Source: Streptomyces sp. OR43
GTDB taxonomy: Bacteria; Actinomycetota; Actinomycetes; Streptomycetales; Streptomycetaceae
Direction of reading: 5' to 3'
Assembly: GCF_008042275.1 (NCBI RefSeq)
Contig: NZ_RDBK01000043.1
Span: 863,758 to 910,618 of the forward strand
Length of the DNA: 46,861 bases
Below the pieces are notes generated by a model, which saw nothing but the letters and a program-made list of their open reading frames with translations, made no database searches and was not told the origin of the DNA. This document shows positions 30,317 to 41,753 of the stretch, piece after piece. Made by a program: the position numbers and the translations under genes. Within the stretch, counting starts at the first letter, position 1, and each line of letters begins with the position of its first letter.

Positions 30317-31765
30317 GTGAGCTCCGTACGCCCGGCAGCCGTCGTCGTCCTCGCAGCGGGTGAGGGCACCCGCATGAAGTCGAAGACCCCCAAGGTCCTG
30401 CACGAGATCTCCGGGCGTTCGCTCGTCGGTCATGTCGTCGCCGCCTCCCGCGAGCTGGACCCGCAGCACCTCGTCGTGGTCGTCGGCCACGCGAGCGAGC
30501 AGGTCACCGCCCACCTCACCGCCGCGGACGCCCAGGTGCGCACCGCCTACCAGGCCGAGCAGAAAGGCACCGGGAACGCGGTGCGCGTCGGGCTCGACGA
30601 GCTGGGCGGGACCGTCGACGGCACCGTGATCGTCGTCTGCGGCGACACCCCGCTGCTGTCCGGCGAGACGCTCGCCGCGCTCGCCGCCACCCACACCGCC
30701 GACGCCAACGCCGTCACCGTGCTCAGCGCCGAGGTCCCCGACTCCACCGGCTACGGCCGGATCGTGCGCGACGCGGCGACCGGCGCGGTCACCGAGATCG
30801 TCGAGCACAAGGACGCCACCGACGCCCAGCGGGCGATCCGGGAGATCAACTCCGGGGTGTTCGCCTTCGACGGGCAGCTGCTCACGGACGCGCTCGGCAA
30901 GGTCCGCACGGACAACAGCCAGGGCGAGGAGTACCTCACCGACGTGCTGTCCATCCTGCGTGAGGCCGGGCACCGGGTCGGCGCCTCGGTGGCCGGCGAC
31001 CACCGGGAGATCCTCGGGATCAACAACCGGGTGCAGCTCGCGGAGGCCCGCCGGCTGCTGAACCAGCGGCTGCTGGAGCGGGCGATGACCGCGGGCGTCA
31101 CGGTGGTGGATCCGGCGTCGACGCTGATCGACGCGACCGTGACGTACGAGCGGGACGCGATCGTGCACCCCGGTACGCAGCTGCTCGGTGCCACGCATCT
31201 CGCGGAGGACGCCGAGGTCGGCCCGAACTCGCGGCTGAAGGACACCGTCGTCGGCGCGGGCGCGCGGGTGGACAACACGGTCGCGGACGGGGCCGAGGTC
31301 GGCGCCGGTGCGACGGTCGGCCCGTACGCGTACCTGCGGCCGGGCACGCGGATGGGGTCGAAGTCCAAGGCCGGTACGTACGTGGAGCTCAAGAACGCCA
31401 CGCTCGGCGAGGGGACGAAGGTCCCGCACCTGTCGTACGTGGGCGACGCGACGATCGGCGAGTACACGAACATCGGCGCCGCGAGCGTCTTCGTGAACTA
31501 CGACGGCGTGAACAAGCACCACACGACGATCGGGTCACACTGCCGGACCGGGTCGGACAATATGTTTGTGGCGCCTGTCACGGTCGGGGACGGCGTCTAC
31601 ACCGCGGCCGGCTCGGTCATCACCAAGGACGTGCCCTCCGGCTCACTGGCCGTGGCCCGTGGCCAGCAAAGGAATATCGAGGGTTGGGTGGCCCGTAAGC
31701 GTCCGGGCAGCGCGGCCGCGCAGGCGGCCCAGGCCGCGGCGGAGGACGCCGGCAGCGAAAGCTGA
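30317..31765 (+). CDS. glmU: bifunctional GlmU (glucosamine-1-P acetyltransferase / UDP-GlcNAc pyrophosphorylase)
   Basis: This gene encodes 482 residues from the GTG at 30317 with GAAGGG upstream. The N-terminal uridylyltransferase domain starts with AAVVVLAAGEGTRMKSKTPK (nucleotide-binding LxxGxGTxM). It continues with VVCGDTPLLSGETL and ILGINNRVQLAEA near 235. The C-terminal left-handed beta-helix (about 255-460) has hexapeptide repeats and acetyl-transfer residues in YDGVNKHHTTIGSHCRTGS. The product makes UDP-GlcNAc for peptidoglycan in the cytoplasm. prs follows after about 120 bases. The length is normal, with the usual Ala-rich actinobacterial tail. Confidence 0.98.
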   Translation: MSSVRPAAVVVLAAGEGTRMKSKTPKVLHEISGRSLVGHVVAASRELDPQHLVVVVGHASEQVTAHLTAADAQVRTAYQAEQKGTGNAVRVGLDELGGTVDGTVIVVCGDTPLLSGETLAALAATHTADANAVTVLSAEVPDSTGYGRIVRDAATGAVTEIVEHKDATDAQRAIREINSGVFAFDGQLLTDALGKVRTDNSQGEEYLTDVLSILREAGHRVGASVAGDHREILGINNRVQLAEARRLLNQRLLERAMTAGVTVVDPASTLIDATVTYERDAIVHPGTQLLGATHLAEDAEVGPNSRLKDTVVGAGARVDNTVADGAEVGAGATVGPYAYLRPGTRMGSKSKAGTYVELKNATLGEGTKVPHLSYVGDATIGEYTNIGAASVFVNYDGVNKHHTTIGSHCRTGSDNMFVAPVTVGDGVYTAAGSVITKDVPSGSLAVARGQQRNIEGWVARKRPGSAAAQAAQAAAEDAGSES

Positions 31766-31885
31766 CCGGAAACAGGTGCGCCGCGCACGGCGTACCGTGA
31801 TAGATGCTCACCCCATTTCGGCTGGCTCGTTGCACATCGGGACATCTGCGTGCAGCGCCAGATACACGTCTGAGGAGACTGTGCT

Positions 31886-32860
31886 GTGACCGGGATCAAG
31901 ACGACCGGCGAGAAGAAACTGATGTTCTTCTCCGGCCGCGCCCACCCCGAGCTGGCCGAGGAGGTTGCGCACCAACTCGGTGTGGGCCTCGTGCCGACGA
32001 AGGCCTTCGATTTCGCCAACGGTGAGATCTACGTCCGCTTCCAGGAGTCCGCCCGCGGCGCCGACTGCTTCCTGATCCAGAGCCACACGGCTCCGATCAA
32101 CAAGTGGATCATGGAGCAGCTGATCATGCTGGACGCGCTGAAGCGCGCCTCGGCCCGCTCCATCACGGTCATCGTGCCGTTCTACGGCTACGCCCGTCAG
32201 GACAAGAAGCACCGCGGCCGCGAGCCGATCTCGGCCCGCCTGATCGCGGACCTGATGAAGACGGCGGGCGCGGACCGCATACTGACCGTCGATCTGCACA
32301 CGGACCAGATCCAGGGCTTCTTCGACGGCCCGGTCGACCACCTCTTCGCGCTGCCGATCCTGGCCGACTACGTCGGTGCCAAGGTCGACCGCTCGAAGCT
32401 GACGATCGTCTCGCCGGACGCCGGCCGGGTCCGTGTCGCCGACCGCTGGTGCGACCGTCTGGACGCCCCGCTGGCCATCGTGCACAAGCGCCGCGACAAG
32501 GACGTGCCCAACCAGGTCAGCGTCCACGAGGTCGTGGGCAACGTGAAGGGCCGGGTCTGTGTCCTGGTCGACGACATGATCGACACGGGCGGCACGATCT
32601 GCGCCGCCGCCGACGCCCTGTTCGCGCACGGTGCCGAGGACGTCATAGTGACGGCGACGCACGGTGTGCTCTCGGGTCCGGCCGCCGACCGGCTGAAGAA
32701 CTCGAAGGTCAGCGAGTTCGTCTTCACGGACAGCCTGCCGACCCCGGGCGAGCTGGAGCTCGACAAGATCACGGTCCTCTCCATCGCGCCGACGATCGCG
32801 CGCGCGGTCCGTGAGGTCTTCGAGGACGGTTCGGTCACCAGCCTCTTCGAGGAGCAGTAG
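31886..32860 (+). CDS. prs: ribose-phosphate diphosphokinase (PRPP synthetase)
   Basis: This gene encodes 324 residues from a GTG with GAGGAG upstream. It converts ribose-5-phosphate and ATP into PRPP for nucleotide, His and Trp synthesis. Diagnostic regions include FANGEIYVRFQESARG (near 45), the flexible catalytic loop around GYARQDKKHRGREPI (near 100), VDLHTDQIQGFF (near 132) and the PRPP-binding loop VLVDDMIDTGGTI (near 226). The length is normal. It lies downstream of glmU in the same direction. Confidence 0.98.
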   Translation: MTGIKTTGEKKLMFFSGRAHPELAEEVAHQLGVGLVPTKAFDFANGEIYVRFQESARGADCFLIQSHTAPINKWIMEQLIMLDALKRASARSITVIVPFYGYARQDKKHRGREPISARLIADLMKTAGADRILTVDLHTDQIQGFFDGPVDHLFALPILADYVGAKVDRSKLTIVSPDAGRVRVADRWCDRLDAPLAIVHKRRDKDVPNQVSVHEVVGNVKGRVCVLVDDMIDTGGTICAAADALFAHGAEDVIVTATHGVLSGPAADRLKNSKVSEFVFTDSLPTPGELELDKITVLSIAPTIARAVREVFEDGSVTSLFEEQ

Positions 32861-32887
32861 GCGCGCAGGCGTCACAGAAGATCCACT

Positions 32888-33046
32888 TTGGGCGCGGCCT
32901 CCCCGCCGGGTAGACTCAGCGAGTTGCTCGGCGAGGGAGGCCGTACTCATAGGTACGGCGGTCCGTTATCGACGCGCTCTTCGTAGCAGGCCTGTCGTGG
33001 GCCGGGTGACCATCCGTAGCTTTGTCACCTTACGAGGAGTGCAGTC
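32888..33046 (+). promoter_or_regulatory. promoter and structured leader of rplY
   Basis: TTGGGC (32888-32893) and TAGACT (32911-32916) are spaced by 17 bases. A start near 32923 would leave a leader of about 124 bases. The leader holds a perfect 7-bp hairpin, GCCGTAC/GTACGGC (32940-32959), and ends with a GAGGAG ribosome-binding site. The gap from the prs stop shows no gene. Confidence 0.5.
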
Positions 33047-33634
33047 ATGGCCGAGATCAAGCTCAACGCCGCGGTCCGTTCGGAGTTCGGCAAGGGCGCC
33101 GCCCGCCGTACCCGTCGCGCCAACCTGGTGCCCGCGGTCGTCTACGGCCACGGCGCCGACGCGGTCCACATCACGCTTCCGGCCCACGAGCTGCACCTCG
33201 CGCTCCGTACGGCCAACGTCCTCATCGGTCTCGAGATCGACGGCAAGGACGCCCTGGTCATCCCGAAGGCCGTGCAGCGCAACGCCCTCAAGGGCAACAT
33301 CGAGCACGTCGACCTGCTGACCGTGAAGCGCGGCGAAAAGGTCGAGGTCGAGATCGCGGTGCACGTCGAGGGCGAGCTGGCCCCGGGCGGCAACCTGCTC
33401 GAGTACGTGCAGAACACCCTGCTCGTCGAAGCCGAGGCCACCCACATCCCCGAGTCCGTCACGGTCTCCATCGCGGGCCTGGACGCCGGTGACTCGATCC
33501 TCGCCAAGGACGTCCCGCTGCCCCAGGGTTCCGTGCTGGCCGGCGACGAGGACGCCGTCGTGCTCCAGGTCGTCGCCGCGCAGGCCGAGGAGCCGGCCGC
33601 CGAGGGCACCGAGGCCGCGACCACCGAGGCCTGA
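33047..33634 (+). CDS. rplY: 50S ribosomal protein L25 (general stress protein Ctc type)
   Basis: This gene encodes 195 residues. It is a two-domain L25/Ctc protein: the N-terminal 5S-rRNA-binding domain (about 1-92) starts KLNAAVRSEFGKGAARRTRR and includes VPAVVYGHGAD. The C-terminal TL5-like beta domain (about 98-180) contains HVEGELAPGGNLLEYVQNTL and ESVTVSIAGLDAGDSILA, followed by an acidic Ala/Glu tail. It binds 5S rRNA in the large subunit. It has its own apparent promoter and is followed by a terminator before pth. Confidence 0.97.
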   Translation: MAEIKLNAAVRSEFGKGAARRTRRANLVPAVVYGHGADAVHITLPAHELHLALRTANVLIGLEIDGKDALVIPKAVQRNALKGNIEHVDLLTVKRGEKVEVEIAVHVEGELAPGGNLLEYVQNTLLVEAEATHIPESVTVSIAGLDAGDSILAKDVPLPQGSVLAGDEDAVVLQVVAAQAEEPAAEGTEAATTEA

Positions 33635-33652
33635 GCCTCACCTGCTTGACTG

Positions 33653-33692
33653 ACGGGGCGGCGGTCTCCCTCCGGGGGATCCGCCGCCCCGT
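33653..33692 (+). terminator. 12-bp hairpin with short T-run after rplY
   Basis: ACGGGGCGGCGG (33653-33664) and CCGCCGCCCCGT (33681-33692) form a perfect stem with further possible pairing of CTCC/GGGG in the loop. TTT follows. It lies 19 bases after the rplY stop. Confidence 0.8.
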
Positions 33693-33740
33693 TTCCCTGT
33701 TCCCGCCGCCACCCGCCCGTACGCGAGGAGACCCAGCGCG

Positions 33741-34334
33741 ATGTCCGACGCCAATGACCCCTGGCTGATCGTGGGACTGGGCAATCCCGGTCCCGAGTAC
33801 GCGGCGAACCGGCACAACGTCGGCTTCATGGTCGCCGACCTGCTCGCGGAGCGCATCGGCGGCAAGTTCAAGCGCGCCCCCAAGGCCCAGGCGCAGGTAC
33901 TGGAGGGCCGGATCGGCCCGCCCGGACCGCTGAGCCGCCGGGTGGTCGTGGCCAAGCCGATGTCGTACATGAACCTGTCGGGCGGCCCGGTCACGGCGCT
34001 GCGCGACTTCTACAAGGTGCCGCTCGACCATGTCGTGGCGGTCCACGACGAGCTGGACATCGACTACGGGACGCTGCGGCTGAAACTGGGCGGCGGCGAC
34101 AACGGGCACAACGGCCTGAAGTCGATGACGAAGTCGATGGGCCCCGGCTATCACCGGATCCGGTTCGGGATCGGGCGTCCGCCGGGCCGGATGCAGGTCG
34201 CGGACTTCGTGCTGAAGGACTTCTCGTCCACGGAGCGCAAGGAGCTCGCGTTCCAGGTGGACCGGGCGGCGGACTCGGTGGAGTGCCTGCTGGCGGAGGG
34301 ACTGGAGCGCGCGCAGAGCGCGTACAACTCCTGA
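33741..34334 (+). CDS. pth: peptidyl-tRNA hydrolase
   Basis: This gene encodes 197 residues with GAGGAGA upstream. It cleaves peptidyl-tRNA released from stalled ribosomes. All active-site elements of the bacterial Pth family are present: [19 protein letters not shown] (Asn and catalytic His, residues about 12-31), [10 protein letters not shown] (near 73), HDELDIDYG (catalytic Asp, near 101) and [12 protein letters not shown] (near 116). The length is standard. It follows rplY in the same direction, separated by a terminator. Confidence 0.98.
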   Translation: MSDANDPWLIVGLGNPGPEYAANRHNVGFMVADLLAERIGGKFKRAPKAQAQVLEGRIGPPGPLSRRVVVAKPMSYMNLSGGPVTALRDFYKVPLDHVVAVHDELDIDYGTLRLKLGGGDNGHNGLKSMTKSMGPGYHRIRFGIGRPPGRMQVADFVLKDFSSTERKELAFQVDRAADSVECLLAEGLERAQSAYNS

Positions 34335-34439
34335 GCGGCGCGGGTGGACGGGCGGAAATTCCGACATACCCACCGGTAAGTGGGCTGTTTTCGGCCACAG
34401 CTTGACCGACCGCAGGGCCCTGGCCAAGGATCGGCCCCC

Positions 34440-34910
34440 ATGAAGCGCAGCTCCTCCCACCGTGCCCTGCAGTACGGCCGCAGCGCGGCGCTCGGCTGTG
34501 TCGTCCTGCTGCTGCTCGTCGCGGGCGTGCTCTCCTCGTGGGACTCGGCCCATCACATCGTGCTGGCGAAGGGCCGCGAACACGGGACGATGACGGTCAC
34601 GGGGTGCGGCAGCGAGGTCTGCACGGGCCCCTACACGCCGACCGACGGCGGGGCGGCGCGCTCCCGGGTATCGGTCGAGAAGTCCGTGGCGGCGAAGAAG
34701 GGTGACCGTTTCCCCGTCGTCGTGAAGCCCGACACCTTCGAGGTCGTACGCACCGGGACACCGGGTTTCCTGCATGCGTGGATGCCGCTGGGCGGGGCGC
34801 TGGTGCTGGCCGGCCTGGTGATCGGCGGCGGTCTGCGACTGCCCCGGGTGGGCTGGGGCACCGGGATCGCGGGCGGGGTCCTGCTCGTGGCGACGTTCAT
34901 CGCCCTGTGA
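34440..34910 (+). CDS. small membrane protein of unknown function
   Basis: This gene encodes 156 residues from the ATG at 34440. A first membrane helix (about residues 15-34, ALGCVVLLLLVAGVLSSW) leads to an extracytoplasmic stretch with two cysteines (CGSEVCTGPYTP), probably a disulfide. Two more helices (about 113-135 and 137-155) end the protein. I do not recognise a named family. It lies between pth and the convergent ppc gene and is conserved in position in Streptomyces as far as I recall. Confidence 0.75.
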   Translation: MKRSSSHRALQYGRSAALGCVVLLLLVAGVLSSWDSAHHIVLAKGREHGTMTVTGCGSEVCTGPYTPTDGGAARSRVSVEKSVAAKKGDRFPVVVKPDTFEVVRTGTPGFLHAWMPLGGALVLAGLVIGGGLRLPRVGWGTGIAGGVLLVATFIAL

Positions 34911-34957
34911 GAGGACCCCGCCCGCGACCGCGTTCTTCGCCGGCCGGCGGGTGTTGA

Positions 34958-37687
<2,730 letters not shown>

Positions 37688-38030
37688 AGTGTGCGGCTCC
37701 TTGCAGTGGTTGAGCACGGGATCCGGAGGCCCGCGGCCGGCGCGGTGCCGACGCGACCCCCCGGGTGGCAGGGTGCGGACCGCGCTGTCCGACCTCTCCA
37801 GGATAGGTGTCCGTGCTGTCGGCGCTGTTCGCGCCCCGAGGCGTGCCCGCTGTTCATGGCGGGTACGCGCGGGGTGCGTTCTCCGTCCCCTACCCCGTAG
37901 GGCGCCGGTCCGTGCCCGGTCCGTCGGCCTCTCGTGTGGCGGGCCTTCGCGCTGCCATACTTACGACGCCGTAGGTTACGGATGCGTAGCCCCGCCTGTC
38001 CGCTGCATTCCTACCCACAGGGGACTCCCC
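37688..38030. other. divergent non-coding region between ppc and the desaturase gene
   Basis: No gene was found in these 343 bases. The region must contain promoters for both ppc and the desaturase. CATACT (37956-37961) could be a -10 box for the plus strand, directly before the operator-like repeats. No clear ppc promoter could be assigned. Confidence 0.5.
37962..37988 (+). promoter_or_regulatory. two phased operator-like palindromes upstream of the desaturase gene
   Basis: TACGACGCCGTA (37962-37973) and TACGGATGCGTA (37977-37988) share TACG-N4-CGTA, each preceded by T, with centres 15 bp apart. They lie just after a CATACT -10-like box and about 43 bases before the ATG. The TetR protein encoded at the end of this operon is the natural candidate to bind. 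Confidence 0.55.
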
Positions 38031-39011
38031 ATGAAGTCCAGCCCCGATGTGATCGAGGCCGCCGAGGCGGCTGACGGTCAGGTTCTTCCCCCCGCCACGC
38101 TCGGCGGGGACAACAAGCGGTCGATCGAGCAGATCGCGCTCCTGCTGTTCATCGTCGTGCCGTTCGTGGCCCTGGTCGCGGCGGTGCCGCTGGCCTGGGG
38201 CCGCGGTGTGAGCTGGCTCGATCTGGGCCTGCTGGTGGCGATGTACTTCATCGGCTGCCATGGCATCACGATCGGTTTCCACCGCTACTTCACCCATGGT
38301 TCGTTCAAGGCGAAGCGTCCGCTCCGTATCGCCCTGGCCGTGGCCGGTTCACTGGCCGTGGAGGGCCCGGTGGTCCGCTGGGTTGCCGATCACCGCAAGC
38401 ATCACCGTTTCTCCGACGCGGAGGGTGACCCGCACTCGCCGTGGCGTTTCGGCGAGACCCTGCCGGCCCTGATGAAGGGCCTGTGGTGGGCGCACATCGC
38501 CTGGATGTTCGACGAGGAGCGGACGCCTCAGCAGAAGTACGCCCCCGATCTGATCAAGGACCCGGCGATCCGCGGGATCTCCCGTCACTTCCTGACCTTC
38601 ACGATCGTCTCGCTGGCCATTCCGCCGCTGGTCGGCGGCCTGGTCACCATGTCGTGGTGGGGGGCGGCGACCGCGTTCTTCTGGGGGTCGCTGGTCCGGG
38701 TGGCGCTGCTGCACCATGTGACCTGGTCGATCAACTCGATCTGCCACGCGGTCGGCAAGCGCCCGTTCAAGTCCCGTGACAAGTCGGGCAACGTGTGGTG
38801 GCTGGCGGTCCTGTCGTGCGGCGAGTCCTGGCACAACCTGCACCACGCCGACCCGACGAGTGCGCGGCACGGGGTGATGCGGGGTCAGATCGACTCGAGT
38901 GCCCGGCTGATCCGCTGGTTCGAGAAGCTGGGCTGGGCGACCGACGTGCGCTGGCCCGACTCCGCGCGTATCGAGTCCCGGCGCTACCCCGCGCAGGCCG
39001 ACGCGGCATGA
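38031..39011 (+). CDS. acyl-CoA/fatty acid desaturase, delta-9 type
   Basis: This gene encodes 326 residues from the ATG at 38031, preceded by GGGGA. It is an integral-membrane di-iron desaturase with the three histidine boxes: HRYFTH (near 84), HRKHH (near 121) and HNLHH (near 268). Hydrophobic segments occur around 33-55, 62-80 and 190-230. It should introduce a double bond into membrane fatty acids to adjust fluidity. Its stop overlaps the ATG of a TetR gene (ATGA), a translationally coupled enzyme-repressor pair. Confidence 0.95.
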   Translation: MKSSPDVIEAAEAADGQVLPPATLGGDNKRSIEQIALLLFIVVPFVALVAAVPLAWGRGVSWLDLGLLVAMYFIGCHGITIGFHRYFTHGSFKAKRPLRIALAVAGSLAVEGPVVRWVADHRKHHRFSDAEGDPHSPWRFGETLPALMKGLWWAHIAWMFDEERTPQQKYAPDLIKDPAIRGISRHFLTFTIVSLAIPPLVGGLVTMSWWGAATAFFWGSLVRVALLHHVTWSINSICHAVGKRPFKSRDKSGNVWWLAVLSCGESWHNLHHADPTSARHGVMRGQIDSSARLIRWFEKLGWATDVRWPDSARIESRRYPAQADAA

Positions 39012-39694
39012 TTGACGACGTGGCGACCGATGGAAGCACAAGCAGCGAGAACACCCGCGCACCCTCCGCCCGGCGTACCCGCCGGGTGCGGATGACCGGG
39101 AAGGAACGCCGCGAGCAGCTGCTGGACATCGGTCGCACCCTCTTCGCCGACAAGGGGTTCGAGGGCACGTCGGTGGAGGAGATCGCGGCGCGTGCCGGGG
39201 TCTCCAAGCCGGTCGTGTACGAGCACTTCGGCGGCAAGGAGGGGCTGTACGCCGTGGTGGTGGACCGGGAGATGCGTCAGCTCCTGGACATGGTGACCAG
39301 CGCGCTGACCGCCGGACACCCGCGGGAACTGCTGGAGCAGGCGGCGTTCGCGCTGCTGGACTACATCGAGACGTACACGGACGGGTTCCGCATCCTGGTC
39401 CGCGACTCGCCGGTGGCCCAGTCGACGGGCACGTTCGCCTCGCTGATCAGCGATATCGCCACGCAGGTGGAGGACATCCTCGGGCTGGAGTTCAAGGCCC
39501 GGGGCTTCGACGCGAAGCTGGCTCCCCTGTACGCGCAGGCGCTGGTCGGCATGGTGGCGCTGACGGGTCAGTGGTGGGTGAACGCGCGCAAGCCGAAGAA
39601 GGCGGAGGTCGCGGCCCATCTGGTGAACCTGGCGTGGCACGGTCTGGAGAACCTGGAGTCGAAGCCGCGGCTGATCGGACACCGCAGGAGTTGA
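39008..39694 (+). CDS. TetR-family regulator, probable repressor of the desaturase operon
   Basis: This gene encodes 228 residues, its ATG overlapping the desaturase stop by four bases. A basic tail (residues 1-30) precedes the TetR HTH: REQLLDIGRTLFADKGFEG and VEEIAARAGVSKPVVYEHFGGKEGLYAVV (about 34-80). The C-terminal ligand domain (about 90-220) is helical, with FRILVRDSP typical of a TetR C-terminal subfamily. Coupling to the desaturase and the upstream repeats suggest lipid- or acyl-CoA-responsive autoregulation, by analogy with other desaturase repressors; this is inference. Confidence 0.9.
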   Translation: MIDDVATDGSTSSENTRAPSARRTRRVRMTGKERREQLLDIGRTLFADKGFEGTSVEEIAARAGVSKPVVYEHFGGKEGLYAVVVDREMRQLLDMVTSALTAGHPRELLEQAAFALLDYIETYTDGFRILVRDSPVAQSTGTFASLISDIATQVEDILGLEFKARGFDAKLAPLYAQALVGMVALTGQWWVNARKPKKAEVAAHLVNLAWHGLENLESKPRLIGHRRS

Positions 39695-39780
39695 GCGGAG
39701 GTGTCCCGATTGGTCCCCGATGCTCCGCACCGCGTATCGGATCCGAGACGTCGTTCACCGCTAAAGCACTTCAGTCCCGC

Positions 39781-39807
39781 TGGTCACAGTTGTAGAGTCT
39801 GTGACCA
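39781..39807 (+). promoter_or_regulatory. 9-9-9 perfect dyad upstream of the first FG-GAP gene
   Basis: TGGTCACAG (39781-39789) and CTGTGACCA (39799-39807) are exact reverse complements with nine bases between, including TAGAGT. It starts 107 bases before the proposed start codon and is the only strong dyad in the gap after the TetR gene. Confidence 0.5.
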
Positions 39808-39887
39808 TCCCGGGAATGCTTCACCCTGCATGTAATGCACCTGTGAAGGCGTTTCTCCCGGTTCCACCACTTACCCCTGGGGGGGCT

Positions 39888-41654
39888 TTGTCTTCTGTGG
39901 AACCCGGCCGTCGTCCCGTGCCCGCGCGCTCGAAGCGCGCGGGCCGGATCGCGGCCTGCACGGCACTCGTTCTCTCGGCCGGCATGCTGCTGGCCGCCCC
40001 GGCCTCGGCCGATGACACCGCACCGGGCCGCACCGCGGTCGAGCGGTCCACGCCGGCCCTCGGCCAACTGCCGTCCCTCTCGCTCCCGGAGCGCCCGGCT
40101 CACCCGGCGAAGAAGTCGGGTGCGGCCGGTGTCGAGGGTGCCGCCGCCGCGGTGGTGCCCGCGAAGCCGCGTCTCGACGTGGACGACGACGGATACAGCG
40201 ACCTGATGTACCGCGCGATCGACGGCAAGGTGTACGTCGAGCCGTCGACCGGCGCGGACTCGCACGAGTACACGATCAACGGCGACTACGAGGAGCAGTA
40301 CAAGGACCTCATCGCGCCCGGCGACCTGGACGGGGGCGGCCGGCCGGACTTCCTCGCCCTGTCCGCCACCGGCACGCTCTCGCTCCTCCAGAGCTGGGGC
40401 GACACCGGCACCGGTTACGTCACCTGGTCCGGCAAGGGCTGGCAGATGTACAACAAGCTGGTCGGCCCCGGTGACCTGAACGGTGACGGCCGCGGTGACC
40501 TGCTGGCCCGCACACCGTCCGGTGAGCTGTACCTGTACGTCACCAACGGCGCGGTCGACTCCAACCCGTTCAAGGCCCGCGTCAAGGTCGGCAGCGGCTG
40601 GGGCGCCTACGACCAGCTGGTCGGCGCCAATGACGTGACCGGCGACGGCATCGCCGACCTCTTCGCCCGGACGACCGCCGGTGAGCTGTACTTCTACGCG
40701 GGCACCGGGAACGCGGCCAAGCCGTTCACCGGGCGCGTGAAGGTCGGCAACGGCTGGAACGGCTACAACCAGATCATCGGCGTCGACGACGCCAACGGCG
40801 ACGGCCTCGGCGACATCCTCGCCCGGACGACCGCCGGCGCGCTGTACTACTACGAGTCCACCGGATCGGGCAGCTTCCTCACCCGTTCGGGCGGCGGGCC
40901 CGGCTGGAACGTCGCGTCGCTGTTCATCGGCACGGGCGGCAACCCCGACTTCGGCAAGAACGAGATGCTCGGGCTCGGCTCCAACGGCACTCTGTACTGG
41001 TACTACCCGAAGAACAACGGCCTGTTCGCCGCCCGTCAGGTGGTCGGCGAGAACTGGGGCGGGGCCAACATCTCGTTCCCGTCGTCCTTCGACAAGGACG
41101 GCCGGGCCGAGCTGATGGAGGTCTACGCCGGCACGCTGTACAACGGCGGCGACCCCATCGGCAACGGCTGGGGCGTCTACAACAGCCTCGTCGGCCCCGG
41201 CGACCTCAGCGGTGACGGCAAGGGCGACCTGCTGGCCCGTACCTCCGGCGGCACGCTCTACCTCTACCGGGGCAACGGCAACGGCACCGCGTTCGCCTCC
41301 CGGATCAACGTCGGCGGCGGCTGGGGCGCGTACAACAAGCTGCTCGGTGCCGGCGACTACAACGGTGACGGCCTCACCGACCTGCTCGCCCGCAGCAAGA
41401 GCGGCTACCTGTACCTCTACCCGGGTACGGGCGTCGCCTCGAAGCCGTTCAAGGCGCGCCTGAACATCGGCGGCGGCTGGAACACCTACAAGAAGCTGGC
41501 CGCGCCCGGCGACATCAACGGGGACGGCAAGGCCGACCTCGTGGGCATCGACGGCAAGGGCGACCTGTACCGCTACACCTCGACCGGCACCGGCAAGTTC
41601 GGCGCCCGGGCCAGGATCGGCGGCGGCTGGGGTTCGTACGTCAACCTGTACTGA
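39888..41654 (+). CDS. secreted FG-GAP/VCBS-repeat protein, copy 1
   Basis: This gene encodes 588 residues if it starts at the TTG at 39888, which aligns exactly with the ATG of the downstream paralogue and follows the same ACCCCTGGGGGGGC sequence; a GTG at 39897 is the alternative. The export signal (about residues 15-42) has core CTALVLSAGMLLAAPASAD. After a Pro/Ala linker, the rest is a beta-propeller-like series of FG-GAP/VCBS blades, each about 50 residues, with Ca-binding loops such as DVDDDGYSDL and DLNGDGRGDLLART and a following (W)GxYxxLVG(P/A). These form extracellular scaffolds or adhesins; a partner is unknown. A 15-bp hairpin terminator follows. Confidence 0.85.
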   Translation: MSSVEPGRRPVPARSKRAGRIAACTALVLSAGMLLAAPASADDTAPGRTAVERSTPALGQLPSLSLPERPAHPAKKSGAAGVEGAAAAVVPAKPRLDVDDDGYSDLMYRAIDGKVYVEPSTGADSHEYTINGDYEEQYKDLIAPGDLDGGGRPDFLALSATGTLSLLQSWGDTGTGYVTWSGKGWQMYNKLVGPGDLNGDGRGDLLARTPSGELYLYVTNGAVDSNPFKARVKVGSGWGAYDQLVGANDVTGDGIADLFARTTAGELYFYAGTGNAAKPFTGRVKVGNGWNGYNQIIGVDDANGDGLGDILARTTAGALYYYESTGSGSFLTRSGGGPGWNVASLFIGTGGNPDFGKNEMLGLGSNGTLYWYYPKNNGLFAARQVVGENWGGANISFPSSFDKDGRAELMEVYAGTLYNGGDPIGNGWGVYNSLVGPGDLSGDGKGDLLARTSGGTLYLYRGNGNGTAFASRINVGGGWGAYNKLLGAGDYNGDGLTDLLARSKSGYLYLYPGTGVASKPFKARLNIGGGWNTYKKLAAPGDINGDGKADLVGIDGKGDLYRYTSTGTGKFGARARIGGGWGSYVNLY

Positions 41655-41687
41655 TCCTTCGCACGACCGCACCATCGCGTTCCGACG

Positions 41688-41721
41688 GGGCCCCGTCACC
41701 GGCACTCCGGTGACGGGGCCC
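41688..41721 (+). terminator. 15-bp perfect hairpin after FG-GAP copy 1
   Basis: GGGCCCCGTCACCGG (41688-41702) and CCGGTGACGGGGCCC (41707-41721) pair exactly around CACT. A near-identical hairpin follows the second copy. Confidence 0.85.
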
Positions 41722-41753
41722 TGGACGTTTCACCACGTACCCCTGGGGGGGCC

